DNA of 64,000 nucleotides from Microbispora amethystogenes (GTDB taxonomy: Bacteria > Actinomycetota > Actinomycetes > Streptosporangiales > Streptosporangiaceae): positions 62,001 through 126,000 of the forward strand of contig NZ_BOOB01000007.1 in assembly GCF_016863015.1 (NCBI RefSeq), read 5' to 3'. The notes below the pieces were generated by a model. That model was not told the origin of the DNA, made no database searches, and saw only the letters and a list, made by a program, of their open reading frames with translations. Below, piece after piece: positions 46,580 to 56,702 of this stretch. Every line of letters starts with the position of its first letter. Positions within the stretch are counted from its first letter, which is position 1. Both the position numbers and the translations under genes were made by a program.

Positions 46580-49333
46580 TCAGCGCCGGGATCCGGCGTC
46601 CTCGCCGTACACGTCGGCGAGGTGGTCGCAGACGCCGCCGGGCGGCGCGGGCTCCCGCAGGCTGAGACGCCCGCAGCGGACCGCCACGCTCACGCCGCCG
46701 CCGGCCTTCACCCGCATGATGGCGATGGTCTTGTCGACGGGGTCGTGTGCCTCCCGGCCGCCGAAGTCGATCACTCCGCTCGAGCCGTTCCGGGCGAGCC
46801 GCCCGGAGACGAGCGCGAGCCGGTAGAGGAGGTCTCCCCTGCTGGGCAGCCTCCTGCCCTGGTAGGCCCGGTTGGCCGAGTCGTAGAACAGTTCGACCGC
46901 GTCGTAGCTCAGGATGAGGTTGTCCTCCGAATCGGTCGAGTCCCGGCCGAAGAGCGACTGGATGTATCCGGTGGGCTGCGTGCCGTGGTCGCGCGCCGGA
47001 TCCCGCCACAGCTCCCGGCTCGCGAGCGCGGCGTAGTACACCTGCACGCGCCTGTAGTCGCCGATCTCCTTGCCGTGGTCGGTCACCACCTTGATCACGT
47101 CGTCCCCCGCGATCACCTTGACCTGGCCGTCGCTGCACTTCTCGACGGCGTCGACGAAGCCGAGGAACTCGGTGGCCCGGCCCGCGTAGAGGATCACGTC
47201 GGGATCGCGCCCGCAGGCGACCGACGTCGCCTCGGCGATCCCGCCGCCGTCCACGGTGTAGTAGACCTCGTCGCGCTCGGAGATCTTGATTCCCTGGTCG
47301 CCGGCCGCCTCCTTGTAGTCGCGGGCGAGGTTGTTGGTGTAGCTGTCTCCCGGCGACCGGTCCTGGACGATCACCGCGGTGGGCGACGCCTTCCCGGGCA
47401 GCAGCGTCCGGCGGACGAACCGGGCGACGAGCTCCGCCTCGCGCCAGTTCGTCGGGCCCATGCGGAAGTAGTAGGGGGACGGCCGCCTGGGCGCCGCATC
47501 GGACGCGCCGGCGACATCGGCGGTGTCGGGCACGTACCCGAGGTCGTCCGCGGTCGCGGTGGTGGAGAGCATCGGGATCTTGGCCTGGTGCAGCACGCTG
47601 ATCGCCTCTTCGACGCCCCTGACGCTGCGCGGGAAGCCGATGACGCCGAGCGTGTGCGGGTCCTCGGCCGCCAGCCTGCTGACCAGCCGGGCGGCCCGGC
47701 GGCCCTGGCGGAAGTCCGTCCCGGCGTTGGCGATCAGGACCCGGAGGCGCGGAACGTTCCGGACCGCGCTCTGGTAGTGCTCCACGGCTTTCAGCTCGGC
47801 CAGCGCCCCGGCCACCCGGCTGTCGTCCTCCGGCGCGTTCTCGCCGGGCTCGGCGGGCTCGCCGTCCGGCCGCGGGCTCCTGATCGAGTACTCCCCGAAC
47901 AGGACCACGTTCACGTACGCGCCGACGTTCCGGGCGGCGGCGTTGTTGTCGTCGATCTTCTTCACGACGGCGCCGATGTTCCTGCCGAACAGGTTGTCGG
48001 GGGCCGGGCCGTCCGCGTTGACGACGCCCACGCACTCGTCACCGACGAGCTCCGCCCAGGACAGGCCCCCGCAGCGGGCCTTCTGGTCCTGGTAGATGCG
48101 CCAGGCCAGGGTGACCGGGCCGACGACGAGCAGCGCGATCACGCACCAGTATCCGAGCGCCCGCATCCGGCTGGGCAGCAGCCGCGGCCGGTAGTCGTCG
48201 TCGAGGGCGGGGCCGGACGTGGCGGCCAGCAGGCGCAGCGGCGGCACCCGCCGCCGCACCCGGGCCCGCCAGGCGTCGGCCAGCGCCGGCAGCTCCGTCA
48301 GGCGGCCCTTTGTGACCGCCCTCGCCTCCGCGGCCTTCGGCTCCGGCACCGCGGCCAGCACCAGCATCGGCGGCAGGAGGCCGGTCTCCTCGGTGGTCTC
48401 CTCCAGGAGGCGCAGGAACCGCTCGTTGGCGCAGCCCGGCAGCGTGGCGTCCAGGACCAGCAGGCCGTAGAGGCCGCGGCCCCAGCTCGGCCAGGGAATG
48501 ATCCACTTCTGGTACGCCTGGCGGAGGTCCTGGCACATCGCGTGCACCAGCAGCCGCTCGGCGTCCTCGTCGCTCGCGCTCGCCACCCGCAGGGCGTACT
48601 GGGCCAGCCGCTCGTACGGCTTCCTGGTCAGGTACGGCTGGCGCCGGAACCAGCCGTTGAAGAACGATCCCCGGACCGACAGCAGCCCCTGGACGACCGT
48701 GCCGGCCGCGAAGACGAGCAGGCCGAGCGCCCACGGGAGCACGCCGACCAGGTCCGGCGCGCTGTCGAGCCACCAGGGGGCGTGGTCGCCGGACACCCGG
48801 GTGCTCAGCAGCACCGCGGCCAGGGTGCCGACCGGCAGCCAGGTCGTCGCCGCGCGCCCGAAGAAGTCGGCCGCCGTCCTGCGGCCCTGGTGCCCGCCGT
48901 GCCTGCCGCCCCGCCAGAGCTTGAGCCGTTCCTTGAACTCCTCCAGGCTCCCGCGCGACTGCGGGTCGGGCCAGCGCGGGGGCGGCGGCCCGCCGTGGTC
49001 CGGCTCCGGCGGCAGGTCGCGCTGCCTGCGCGCCCACAGCACGAACTGCACCAGCGAGAAGCGCGGCGGCGGCAGGAACGAGCCGCCCACCGGCCTGCCG
49101 AGCTGCCCCTGCTCCCCCGCCAGGGCGTCCACGAGGTCGTGCAGAGTGCCGTACCGGCCGGCGGCCACCGTCGCGTGCGGGAGGCAGTCCTCGAACGGCG
49201 CGGCGAGGCGGCGCGCGGCCTCGAACGCGTCGCCGTCCCGCTCGACGACGAACACCAGGGGCAGCGGCTGGTCCGGCAGCCAGAAGAACGGCCTGCGGAC
49301 GAGTTTCTCGATGACGCCGTGCACGTCGGCCAC
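46580..49333 (-). CDS. Membrane-anchored branched-chain-type solute-binding protein fused to a large cytoplasmic domain
   Basis: 917 aa from GTG 49333, which has GGGAG eight bases upstream. Residues 1-150 are cytoplasmic (LPLVFVVERDGDAFEAARRL); two transmembrane helices follow (about 162-180 and 194-218). A second cytoplasmic part comes next (about 225-385, with SWGRGLYGLLVLDATLPG and ETGLLPPMLVLAAVP), then a third helix (392-412). The C-terminal ~470 residues form a type I periplasmic binding fold (RLRVLIANAGTDFRQGRRAA, LGVIGFPRSVRGVEEAISVL, PMLSTTATADDLGY, VIVQDRSPGDSYTNNLARDY, DVILYAGRATEFLGFVDAVE). No ABC permease or ATPase adjoins it, so a sensory role is more likely than uptake. Function is inferred. 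Confidence 0.78.
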   Translation of the reverse strand: MADVHGVIEKLVRRPFFWLPDQPLPLVFVVERDGDAFEAARRLAAPFEDCLPHATVAAGRYGTLHDLVDALAGEQGQLGRPVGGSFLPPPRFSLVQFVLWARRQRDLPPEPDHGGPPPPRWPDPQSRGSLEEFKERLKLWRGGRHGGHQGRRTAADFFGRAATTWLPVGTLAAVLLSTRVSGDHAPWWLDSAPDLVGVLPWALGLLVFAAGTVVQGLLSVRGSFFNGWFRRQPYLTRKPYERLAQYALRVASASDEDAERLLVHAMCQDLRQAYQKWIIPWPSWGRGLYGLLVLDATLPGCANERFLRLLEETTEETGLLPPMLVLAAVPEPKAAEARAVTKGRLTELPALADAWRARVRRRVPPLRLLAATSGPALDDDYRPRLLPSRMRALGYWCVIALLVVGPVTLAWRIYQDQKARCGGLSWAELVGDECVGVVNADGPAPDNLFGRNIGAVVKKIDDNNAAARNVGAYVNVVLFGEYSIRSPRPDGEPAEPGENAPEDDSRVAGALAELKAVEHYQSAVRNVPRLRVLIANAGTDFRQGRRAARLVSRLAAEDPHTLGVIGFPRSVRGVEEAISVLHQAKIPMLSTTATADDLGYVPDTADVAGASDAAPRRPSPYYFRMGPTNWREAELVARFVRRTLLPGKASPTAVIVQDRSPGDSYTNNLARDYKEAAGDQGIKISERDEVYYTVDGGGIAEATSVACGRDPDVILYAGRATEFLGFVDAVEKCSDGQVKVIAGDDVIKVVTDHGKEIGDYRRVQVYYAALASRELWRDPARDHGTQPTGYIQSLFGRDSTDSEDNLILSYDAVELFYDSANRAYQGRRLPSRGDLLYRLALVSGRLARNGSSGVIDFGGREAHDPVDKTIAIMRVKAGGGVSVAVRCGRLSLREPAPPGGVCDHLADVYGEDAGSRR

Positions 49334-49453
49334 GTGGATGTCTCCCGGGAGGCGGAGTCCGTTTTCGGGGTGGTGCGCGCGCTTGAAACTCGACCATGGT
49401 GTCTCATAATCCGGACCATGGTCTAGAGCATTCGCAGGTCTCACTACGCTTGA

Positions 49454-50569
<1,116 letters not shown>

Positions 50570-50609
50570 CGCTTCTTCACGGTGGCCGCCTCTCCGGCGG
50601 CCGCCGTCC

Positions 50610-50636
50610 AAGCCGACGGCCTCAGGCCGTCGGCTT
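50610..50636 (+). terminator. Strong intrinsic terminator of serC
   Basis: 12-bp perfect stem AAGCCGACGGCC / GGCCGTCGGCTT with loop TCA, followed by TTTCTTTTTCC. A further small hairpin (GGCCGCC...GGCGGCC) precedes it at about 50584-50602. Confidence 0.92.
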
Positions 50637-50721
50637 TTTCTTTTTCCTCCGGACGTGTAACGGTGCGGGGTGCTCCGTCCAAGCAGGGGTGTGCTGAACC
50701 ACACGACCGAGGGGAGCGCCG

Positions 50722-51288
50722 GTGCGCCGTGAACAGACCGGTCCGCCGGACTTCGCCCGAGATCCCGACGCGTTCGAGACCTTCTACCGGCGGCATGTCG
50801 ACGCCGTGACGCGGTTCCTGGCCAGGCGGGCGGCCGATCCGCACCTGGTGGCCGACCTCACCGCCGAGGTGTTCCTCGCCGTGCTCGACTCGGCGCACAC
50901 CTACCGGCCGGACCGGGGCAGTGAGATCGCCTGGCTGTACGGCGTGGCACGCAACACCGTGCTCGCGCAGCGCCGCCGTACGGCGAGGGAGTTGCGGGCC
51001 ACCGGCCGGATCGCCGGCCGCCGCCTGCTCGACGCCGACGACATCGCCCGCCTGGAGGAACGCGTCGACGCCGAGTCGCCGGCCCGGCTGGCGCTGGAGG
51101 CGATGGCCGATCTGCCGGACGGCGACCGCGCGCTGCTCGAACTCGTGGCGGTGGACGGGCTCAGCCCCTCCGAGGCCGCCGCCGCGCTCGGCATCGGGCA
51201 GGGCGCCGCCCGGGTCAGGCTGCACCGCGCCCGGCGGCGGATCCAGCGCGTCCCCGGAGTCATGGAGCTGATCGGAGGAACGAAGTGA
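50722..51288 (+). CDS. ECF-type RNA polymerase sigma factor
   Basis: 188 aa, GTG start at 50722 with GGGGAG upstream. Region 2: FETFYRRHVDAVTRFLARRA, LVADLTAEVFLAVL and GSEIAWLYGVARNTVLAQRR; region 4: LVAVDGLSPSEAAAALGIGQ then GAARVRLHRARRRIQ. The stop overlaps the start of the next gene (GTGA), which encodes its presumed membrane partner. Confidence 0.92.
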   Translation: MRREQTGPPDFARDPDAFETFYRRHVDAVTRFLARRAADPHLVADLTAEVFLAVLDSAHTYRPDRGSEIAWLYGVARNTVLAQRRRTARELRATGRIAGRRLLDADDIARLEERVDAESPARLALEAMADLPDGDRALLELVAVDGLSPSEAAAALGIGQGAARVRLHRARRRIQRVPGVMELIGGTK

Positions 51289-51971
51289 ACGACACGTTCG
51301 AGGACAGGCTGCTCGCGGAGCTCAAGGCGGAGATCGTGGCACGCGAGGCCCGGACGCGCGCGCCGGGCTCGCGCCGGATCATCCGGCCCCGCTTCCTGGC
51401 CGGGGCCGGGGCCGGGATCGCCGTCGCCGCCGCCACGGCCGTCGCGGTGCCGCTCGTGGCCGGACAGCAGACCCCGGCGTACGCGTTGACCAGGCACCCC
51501 GACGGCTCCATCAGCCTTCAGATCAACGAGTTCAGGGACCCTGACCAGGTCGAGCTGGACCTTGCGAAGATGGGTGTGCGGGCCGACGTCACCTATCTGC
51601 CGCTCGGAAAGAGATGCGCCGACGGACGCGCTCCTTTCGTCGCGGGCGACCACACGTCCACCTCGAAGGAGGACCTGGCGAGCAAGGATCCGGCCGTGCA
51701 GGCGCGGATCCGGAAGGAGGCGCAGAAGCTGGCCTCGGCCCGGGCCATCCGGTCCGAGCACGGCATCACGATCCGTCCCCGGTTCATCGGGCCGGGGCAG
51801 ATCGTCCTGATCGAGATCAACGAGAACCCGGTGCCGCCGGACACCGCCCACCCCGGAGTGGCCTGGCAGTTCAGCGGGCGCCTGACGGACGGCCCGGTGA
51901 AGCCCTGCCGGGTGGTCGACGATCCCGGAGCGTTCGACATGGGGACCGCCGGCCCGCCGCCCGGGTCGTGA
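51285..51971 (+). CDS. Membrane protein encoded with an ECF sigma factor
   Basis: 228 aa. A short cytoplasmic N-terminus (FEDRLLAELKAEIVAREART), one transmembrane helix (about 38-60), and an extracytoplasmic domain with DGSISLQINEFRDPDQVELD and GPGQIVLIEINENPVPP. It resembles the membrane partner proteins that often follow ECF sigma factors in actinomycetes. The regulation of sigma activity is inferred from coupling and topology only. Confidence 0.72.
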   Translation: MNDTFEDRLLAELKAEIVAREARTRAPGSRRIIRPRFLAGAGAGIAVAAATAVAVPLVAGQQTPAYALTRHPDGSISLQINEFRDPDQVELDLAKMGVRADVTYLPLGKRCADGRAPFVAGDHTSTSKEDLASKDPAVQARIRKEAQKLASARAIRSEHGITIRPRFIGPGQIVLIEINENPVPPDTAHPGVAWQFSGRLTDGPVKPCRVVDDPGAFDMGTAGPPPGS

Positions 51972-51980
51972 GTCCGTGCG

Positions 51981-52601
51981 TCAGTAGGCCCGGCGGCGGC
52001 GGAGCAGCCAGGCGGCGATCACGCCGCCGATGAGGCCGAACAGGTGGCCCTGCCAGGAGACGCCCGGCTGGGTGGGCAGGGCCCCCCAGAGGATCGAGTA
52101 GTACGCCACGGCGACCACGACGCCGAGCACGATGTCGAGGGCCCGGCGGTCGAACAGGCCCCGGGCCACGACGTAGCCGAAGTAGCCGAAGACGAGGCCG
52201 CTCGCGCCGATCGTGAGCGTGTCGGGCGGGCTGGTGAGCCACACGCCCATGCCGCTGACCAGGATGACAATCAGGCTCGCGGCGAGGAAGCGGCCGATGC
52301 CCCGGATGGCGGCCACGAACCCCAGGATCAGCAGCGGCACCGAGTTGGCCATCAGGTGGGCGAAGCCCGCGTGCAGGAACGGGGCGAACAGGATCCCGGG
52401 CAGGCCGTCCGGCTCGTGCGCGACGATGCCGTACCGGTCGAGTCTGTTGTTCTCGACGTAGTCGAGGATCTCGATCGCCCACATCGCCGACACGAGCACG
52501 ATCATCAGGATCGCGCTGCCGAGGGCGCCGGTGAGCAGCTCGGACGTGCGCTCCCGCATCGACCGGCCGGACGGGGGCAGCCCGGGCCCGGATACACTCA
52601 T
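51981..52601 (-). CDS. Rhomboid-family intramembrane serine protease
   Basis: 206 aa from ATG 52601 (GGTGAATCC upstream). Six hydrophobic helices. The catalytic Ser is in TIGASGLVFGY and the His in WQGHLFGLIGG; the HAGFAHLMANSVPLL segment matches the conserved HxxxxHxxxN motif. These proteases cut transmembrane proteins within the membrane. Convergent with the neighbouring membrane protein gene; substrate unknown. Confidence 0.92.
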   Translation of the reverse strand: MSVSGPGLPPSGRSMRERTSELLTGALGSAILMIVLVSAMWAIEILDYVENNRLDRYGIVAHEPDGLPGILFAPFLHAGFAHLMANSVPLLILGFVAAIRGIGRFLAASLIVILVSGMGVWLTSPPDTLTIGASGLVFGYFGYVVARGLFDRRALDIVLGVVVAVAYYSILWGALPTQPGVSWQGHLFGLIGGVIAAWLLRRRRAY

Positions 52602-52775
52602 GGATTCACCGTACGCAGTCACGCCCATGGACGAGCGGACTGCCCCGGTCTGCGAGGATCATGCCATCGAGGCCGCTCGGACCTGGACCGCCCCGGGATC
52701 ATCGAGGAGACCACCGCGCGGGTCACCCCGGCCGGCAAGGACACCGGCATCGCGCGCAGCCGTCCTCCGGGTTGG

Positions 52776-53675
52776 TCAGAGCGTCTTGGACGGCGTCGGC
52801 GTCGCGGGCCGCGTGGCAGACGGCGTGACGGACGGCGTCGGCGTCGGCGTCGCAGGTCGCGTGGCGGACGGCGTGGCGGACGGCGAGGTGGTGACGACCT
52901 CGGGCACGCTGGTCGCCATCAGCCTGCTCTCGGAGGTGACCGTGATGGTCTCCGTCGAGGAGAGCTGGCACGTGAGGATCACTGGGCCGGGCGTGTCCAG
53001 CTTGGCGGTGACGAAGAAGGCGAGCAGGATGCCCCCGTCCAACTTACTGGAGCCGGACTGCCGCGGCGTGGCGGAGGTGACACCCGTGGGCGTGCTGACG
53101 TCGCACGTAAGGATCTGGGACCCGTGCGACACCGCGACTATCTTGGTACTGATGCTGGTCTGGATGATGTATTCCCCCGCAGGAACCTCGGGGATCCGTG
53201 CCACCTCGACCTGCTTCCCATCCATGTAGCTCACGCTCTTCTGGGTGTTGTAGGTCTTTCCGTACGCGGCACCGGGGTCGCCCTTGTCCCCCTTGGGGCC
53301 CTGGGGTCCGGCCGGGCCCTGGGACCCTTGCGGACCGGTCTCTCCCTTGAGCCCCTGAAGTCCGGTCGGCCCGGTTTGGCCCTGAGGTCCGGCCGGTCCG
53401 ACGGGGCCCTGGGGTCCGGCGATGTTCCAGGAAACGGTCCGGTACTCGGCGGGACACGTGCCGACGGAGCCCGGCGCGGCGACCTGCGCGCCCGCGGTAC
53501 GGCCCCGGACCGACTCCTCCGGCGCCTGAGGCATCCGCATGACGCCGTCGGGGCCCACGCAGGCCACGATCGGCTCGGCCGTCGCCGCCGTCGTGGCCAC
53601 GGCGACTCCCCCGCCGCCCACGAGCAGCCCCGCGACAGCCCCGGCCGCCAGCCAGGCGCTACGACCAGCTCTCAC
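52776..53675 (-). CDS. Secreted protein with collagen-like Gly-X-Y region
   Basis: 299 aa. Signal peptide, a short N-terminal region with two cysteines (39 and 74), then 17 consecutive Gly-X-Y triplets (residues 87-137, for example [19 protein letters not shown] and [16 protein letters not shown]). A beta-rich globular part (about 140-260, with [20 protein letters not shown] and [17 protein letters not shown]) and a Thr/Pro-rich tail follow. No LPXTG or anchor, so it is probably released or bound non-covalently. Collagen-like runs form trimers in other bacteria. Function unknown. Confidence 0.8.
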   Translation of the reverse strand: MRAGRSAWLAAGAVAGLLVGGGGVAVATTAATAEPIVACVGPDGVMRMPQAPEESVRGRTAGAQVAAPGSVGTCPAEYRTVSWNIAGPQGPVGPAGPQGQTGPTGLQGLKGETGPQGSQGPAGPQGPKGDKGDPGAAYGKTYNTQKSVSYMDGKQVEVARIPEVPAGEYIIQTSISTKIVAVSHGSQILTCDVSTPTGVTSATPRQSGSSKLDGGILLAFFVTAKLDTPGPVILTCQLSSTETITVTSESRLMATSVPEVVTTSPSATPSATRPATPTPTPSVTPSATRPATPTPSKTL

Positions 53676-53948
53676 GTGCGATCACCCTTTCCTCGTTCCT
53701 CAATTTGATCAACACGAGGAAGCTAGACGGGCGTGCCGGAGCGACGCGTCATCCCAGCGGGCGATGCCCGGTCCGCCGCCCGGGCTAGCGCGCGGCCACG
53801 ATGTCCCGGACCCGCCCGGGACACGCCTGGGACACTGGTCCCGGAAACCGTCCCGAGTCCGGACGAGCCCGTCCTCGGCCCGGACACGGCTCGGGGCGCC
53901 TCCCCGTGGAAGCGCCCCGGCGGCCTTGCCGACCTCAGAAGCTGAGAG

Positions 53949-54746
53949 TCACTCGCCCTTCCAGACGGGAGGGCGCTTCTCCGCGAAGGCCGCGGCTCCC
54001 TCCATCGCGTCGGCGGAGGTGAAGACCGGGCCGATGATCTCGCCCTGCCTGCGGAACATCTCCTCCCGGGACCAGTCGGCCGACTCGACGACGACCCGCT
54101 TGGTCGCGGCGAGGGCCAGCGGCGCGTTCGCGGCGATCGTGCGGGCCAGTTCGAGCGCGCCGTGCAGGGCCTCGCCCGGGTACGTGACCCGGTTGACCAG
54201 CCCCAGCTCGTACAGCCGGGCGGCCGGGTAGTGCTCGCCGGTCAGCGCGATCTCCATCGCGACGTGGTACGGAATCCTGCGCGGCAGCCGCATGATCCCG
54301 CCCGCGGCGGCCACGAGCCCCCGCTTGGGCTCCGGCAGGCCGAACTTGGCGTCCTCGGACGCGACGACGAGGTCGCAGGCGAGCGCCAGCTCGAACCCGC
54401 CGGCCAGCGCGTATCCCTCGACGGCCGCGATGATCGGCTTCTTCGGCGGCGCCTCGGTGATGCCGCCGAAGCCCCGGCCCTCGACCGTGGGCATGTCGCC
54501 GGTGAGGAAACCCTTCAGGTCCATGCCCGCCGAGAACGTGCCGCCCGCCCCGGTCAGGACGATCACCGACACCTCGGGACTGTCGTCGAACTCGTCGAGG
54601 GCGGCCGCGATGCCGCGCGCCACCGCGCCGTTGACGGCGTTCCTGGCCCTCGGCCGGTTGATGGTGACGACGGCGACCCCGCCGTCGACGATCTCGGCGA
54701 GCACCTCGTCCGGCGGGCCGGCCGCCCCTGAGTCAACCTCGGACAA
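53949..54746 (-). CDS. Enoyl-CoA hydratase/isomerase family protein
   Basis: 265 aa crotonase-fold enzyme. Oxyanion-hole and catalytic segments are ARNAVNGAVARG, GAGGTFSAGMDLKGFLTG, PIIAAVEGYALAGGFELALA, SEDAKFGLPEPKRGLVAAAG and EIALTGEHYPAARLYELGLV. The start is probably TTG 54746. It lies 7 nt after the SDR gene, so the two form an operon for fatty-acid or related CoA-ester oxidation. Confidence 0.88.
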   Translation of the reverse strand: MSEVDSGAAGPPDEVLAEIVDGGVAVVTINRPRARNAVNGAVARGIAAALDEFDDSPEVSVIVLTGAGGTFSAGMDLKGFLTGDMPTVEGRGFGGITEAPPKKPIIAAVEGYALAGGFELALACDLVVASEDAKFGLPEPKRGLVAAAGGIMRLPRRIPYHVAMEIALTGEHYPAARLYELGLVNRVTYPGEALHGALELARTIAANAPLALAATKRVVVESADWSREEMFRRQGEIIGPVFTSADAMEGAAAFAEKRPPVWKGE

Positions 54747-54753
54747 CCTGACC

Positions 54754-55533
54754 TCACTTGGGCTGGAAGCGGATGCCGCCGTCGAAGCGGATGACCTCGC
54801 CGTTCATGTAGTCGTTCTCGATCAGCGTGCGGACCAGGTGGGCGAACTCGGACGCCTTGCCCAGCCGCTTCGGGAACGCCACCGGCCCGATCAGCTTGGC
54901 CTTGAACGCCTCGGCGTCCTGGTCGCCGATCTTGCCGTAGATGGGGGTGTCGATGATGCCCGGCGCGATCGTCAGCACGCGGACGCCGACCACGGCGAGG
55001 TCGCGGGCGGCGGGCAGGGTCATGCCGATGATCCCGCCCTTGGACGCGGAGTAGGCCACCTGGCCCGTCTGGCCCTCGATGCCGGCCACCGACGCGGTGT
55101 TGATCACGACCCCGCGGGCGCCGTCCTCGTCCACCGGCTCGGTCCTGGCCATGGCCGCCGCGCCGACGCGCATGAGGTTGAACGTGCCGATCAGGTTGAC
55201 GTCGATCACCTTGCGGTAGGACGCCAGGTCGTGCGGAGAGCCGTCCCGCCCGACGGTGCGCTGGGCCCAGCCGATGCCCGCACTGCTGACCACGGCGCGC
55301 AGCGGCTTTCCGGTGGCGACCGCCGTCTCCACCGCGGCCTGCACCGACGCCTCGTCGGACACGTCGGTGTGGGCGAACACGCCGCCGATCTCGTCGGCCA
55401 GCGCCTTGCCGCGCTCCGCGTTCAGGTCGGCCACGACCACGGTCGCGCCGACACGGGCCAGCTCGCGGGCCGTCGCCTCGCCGAGGCCGCTGGCGCCGCC
55501 CGAGATGATTGCTGCTGCTCCGTTCAGATCCAT
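54754..55533 (-). CDS. Short-chain dehydrogenase, 3-hydroxyacyl-CoA dehydrogenase type
   Basis: 259 aa SDR. NAD-binding GGASGLGEATAREL, VVADLNAERG, active-site Ser in NTASVAGIEG and YSASK. The sequence DPH-like TRPSGIID is replaced by TIAPGIIDTPIYGKI, close to type II 17-beta-HSD / 3-hydroxy-2-methylbutyryl-CoA dehydrogenases. Translated just ahead of the enoyl-CoA hydratase gene, so the pair probably covers consecutive steps of beta-oxidation. Start ATG 55533. Confidence 0.88.
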   Translation of the reverse strand: MDLNGAAAIISGGASGLGEATARELARVGATVVVADLNAERGKALADEIGGVFAHTDVSDEASVQAAVETAVATGKPLRAVVSSAGIGWAQRTVGRDGSPHDLASYRKVIDVNLIGTFNLMRVGAAAMARTEPVDEDGARGVVINTASVAGIEGQTGQVAYSASKGGIIGMTLPAARDLAVVGVRVLTIAPGIIDTPIYGKIGDQDAEAFKAKLIGPVAFPKRLGKASEFAHLVRTLIENDYMNGEVIRFDGGIRFQPK

Positions 55534-55566
55534 AGCCGGACCCTAACGCGACAACCGAATGAAGTT

Positions 55567-55911
55567 CTACTCGGGGTGACGCAAAATCGCGGTATCGACG
55601 TCCGGATAGACCTTGATCCGCCGGTCCAGCCCGGTCGTGCGCAGGATGCGGGCGACCGGCGGCTGCGGCGAGGCGAGGCTGACCCCGCCGCCCTCGCTCG
55701 TGGCGAGGCGCCAGGCCTCGATCAGCACGCTCAGGCCGCTGGAGTCCATGAACGACAGCTCGCCGAGGTCGAGCACGAGAGTCGGGCTGTCATTGGTTAT
55801 GGCATCGCGCACCTCGTCGCGCAGGAACGGCGCCGTGAACAGGTCGAGTTCACCCTCGACGGCCACCACGACGGCGTTGGGGCGCGATTGGCGCGCGAGC
55901 CGCAGCTTCAT
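55567..55911 (-). CDS. STAS-domain anti-sigma factor antagonist
   Basis: 114 aa, a single STAS domain with the phosphorylation motif LVLDLGELSFMDSSGLSVL (a Ser in DSSG is the likely site). Such proteins bind RsbW-type kinases and free a sigma factor when dephosphorylated. A possible partner is the PP2C/ATPase protein at 40816-43041; no kinase gene adjoins it here. Confidence 0.88.
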   Translation of the reverse strand: MKLRLARQSRPNAVVVAVEGELDLFTAPFLRDEVRDAITNDSPTLVLDLGELSFMDSSGLSVLIEAWRLATSEGGGVSLASPQPPVARILRTTGLDRRIKVYPDVDTAILRHPE

Positions 55912-55949
55912 CGTGAGACCTCCTCCGCTGCGCCCACTTTACTTATCCA

Positions 55950-56702
55950 TCACCCGGGGTGAGCCGGCACGGCGAAGCCGTACGGCAGTTCGAGCCGATG
56001 TTCGGCGAGCAGCCGCTCGTCGGCGAGCAGCGTGCGCGTGGGCCCGTCCGCGGCGATCACCCCCTCGGACATGACGAGCGACCGCTCGCACAACTCCAGC
56101 GCGTACGGCAGGTCGTGGGTGACCATGAGCACGGTCACGTCCAGGCTTCTGAGGATCTCGGCCAGCTCGCGGCGCGAGGCGGGGTCGAGGTTGGACGAGG
56201 GCTCGTCGAGCACGAGGATCTCCGGCTCCATCGCCAGCACGGTCGCCACGGCCACCCTGCGCCGCTGGCCGAAGGACAGGTGGTGCGGCGGCCGGTCGAG
56301 GGCGTCGAGCATGCCGACCCGCTCCAGCGCGTCGCGGACGCGGCGGTCGAGTTCGGCGCCGCGCAGGCCGAGGTTGGCCGGCCCGAACGCGACGTCCTCG
56401 CGGACGGTCGGCATGAAGAGCTGGTCGTCGGGATCCTGGAACACCAGCCCGACCCGGCGGCGGATCTCCGGCAGCGTGCCGGCGCGCACCGGAAGGCCGC
56501 CCACCTCCACCGTGCCGTGCCCCGCGGTGAGGATGCCGTTGAGGTGCATGACCAGCGTGGTCTTGCCCGCGCCGTTCGGGCCGAGAAGGGCCACCCGCTC
56601 CCCCCGCCGGATCGTCAGGTCCACGCCGTACAGCGCCTGCGTCCCGTCGGGATAGGCGTACGCGAGCCTGCTCACCACGAGCGAGGGGCTGCCGGAGGTC
56701 AT
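55950..56702 (-). CDS. cbiO: ECF-type metal transporter ATPase (CbiO/NikO)
   Basis: 250-aa ABC ATPase. Walker A GPNGAGKTT, Q loop VGLVFQDPDDQLF, signature HHLSFGQRRR, Walker B PEILVLDEPSSNLDP, and the H-loop THD. The sequence DQLFMPTVREDVAFGP is typical of the CbiO group. ATG 56702 overlaps the cbiQ stop (ATGA), so the start at 56714 is rejected. It powers uptake of Ni or Co with the genes upstream. Confidence 0.92.
   Translation of the reverse strand: MTSGSPSLVVSRLAYAYPDGTQALYGVDLTIRRGERVALLGPNGAGKTTLVMHLNGILTAGHGTVEVGGLPVRAGTLPEIRRRVGLVFQDPDDQLFMPTVREDVAFGPANLGLRGAELDRRVRDALERVGMLDALDRPPHHLSFGQRRRVAVATVLAMEPEILVLDEPSSNLDPASRRELAEILRSLDVTVLMVTHDLPYALELCERSLVMSEGVIAADGPTRTLLADERLLAEHRLELPYGFAVPAHPG

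Noticed and set aside
47000-49426. 934-codon plus-strand ORF opposite the solute-binding fusion gene
   Set aside because: Composition (Arg/Gly/Val/Asp rich) and lack of domain show it is an antisense shadow; the minus-strand frame has clear transmembrane helices and binding-protein motifs.
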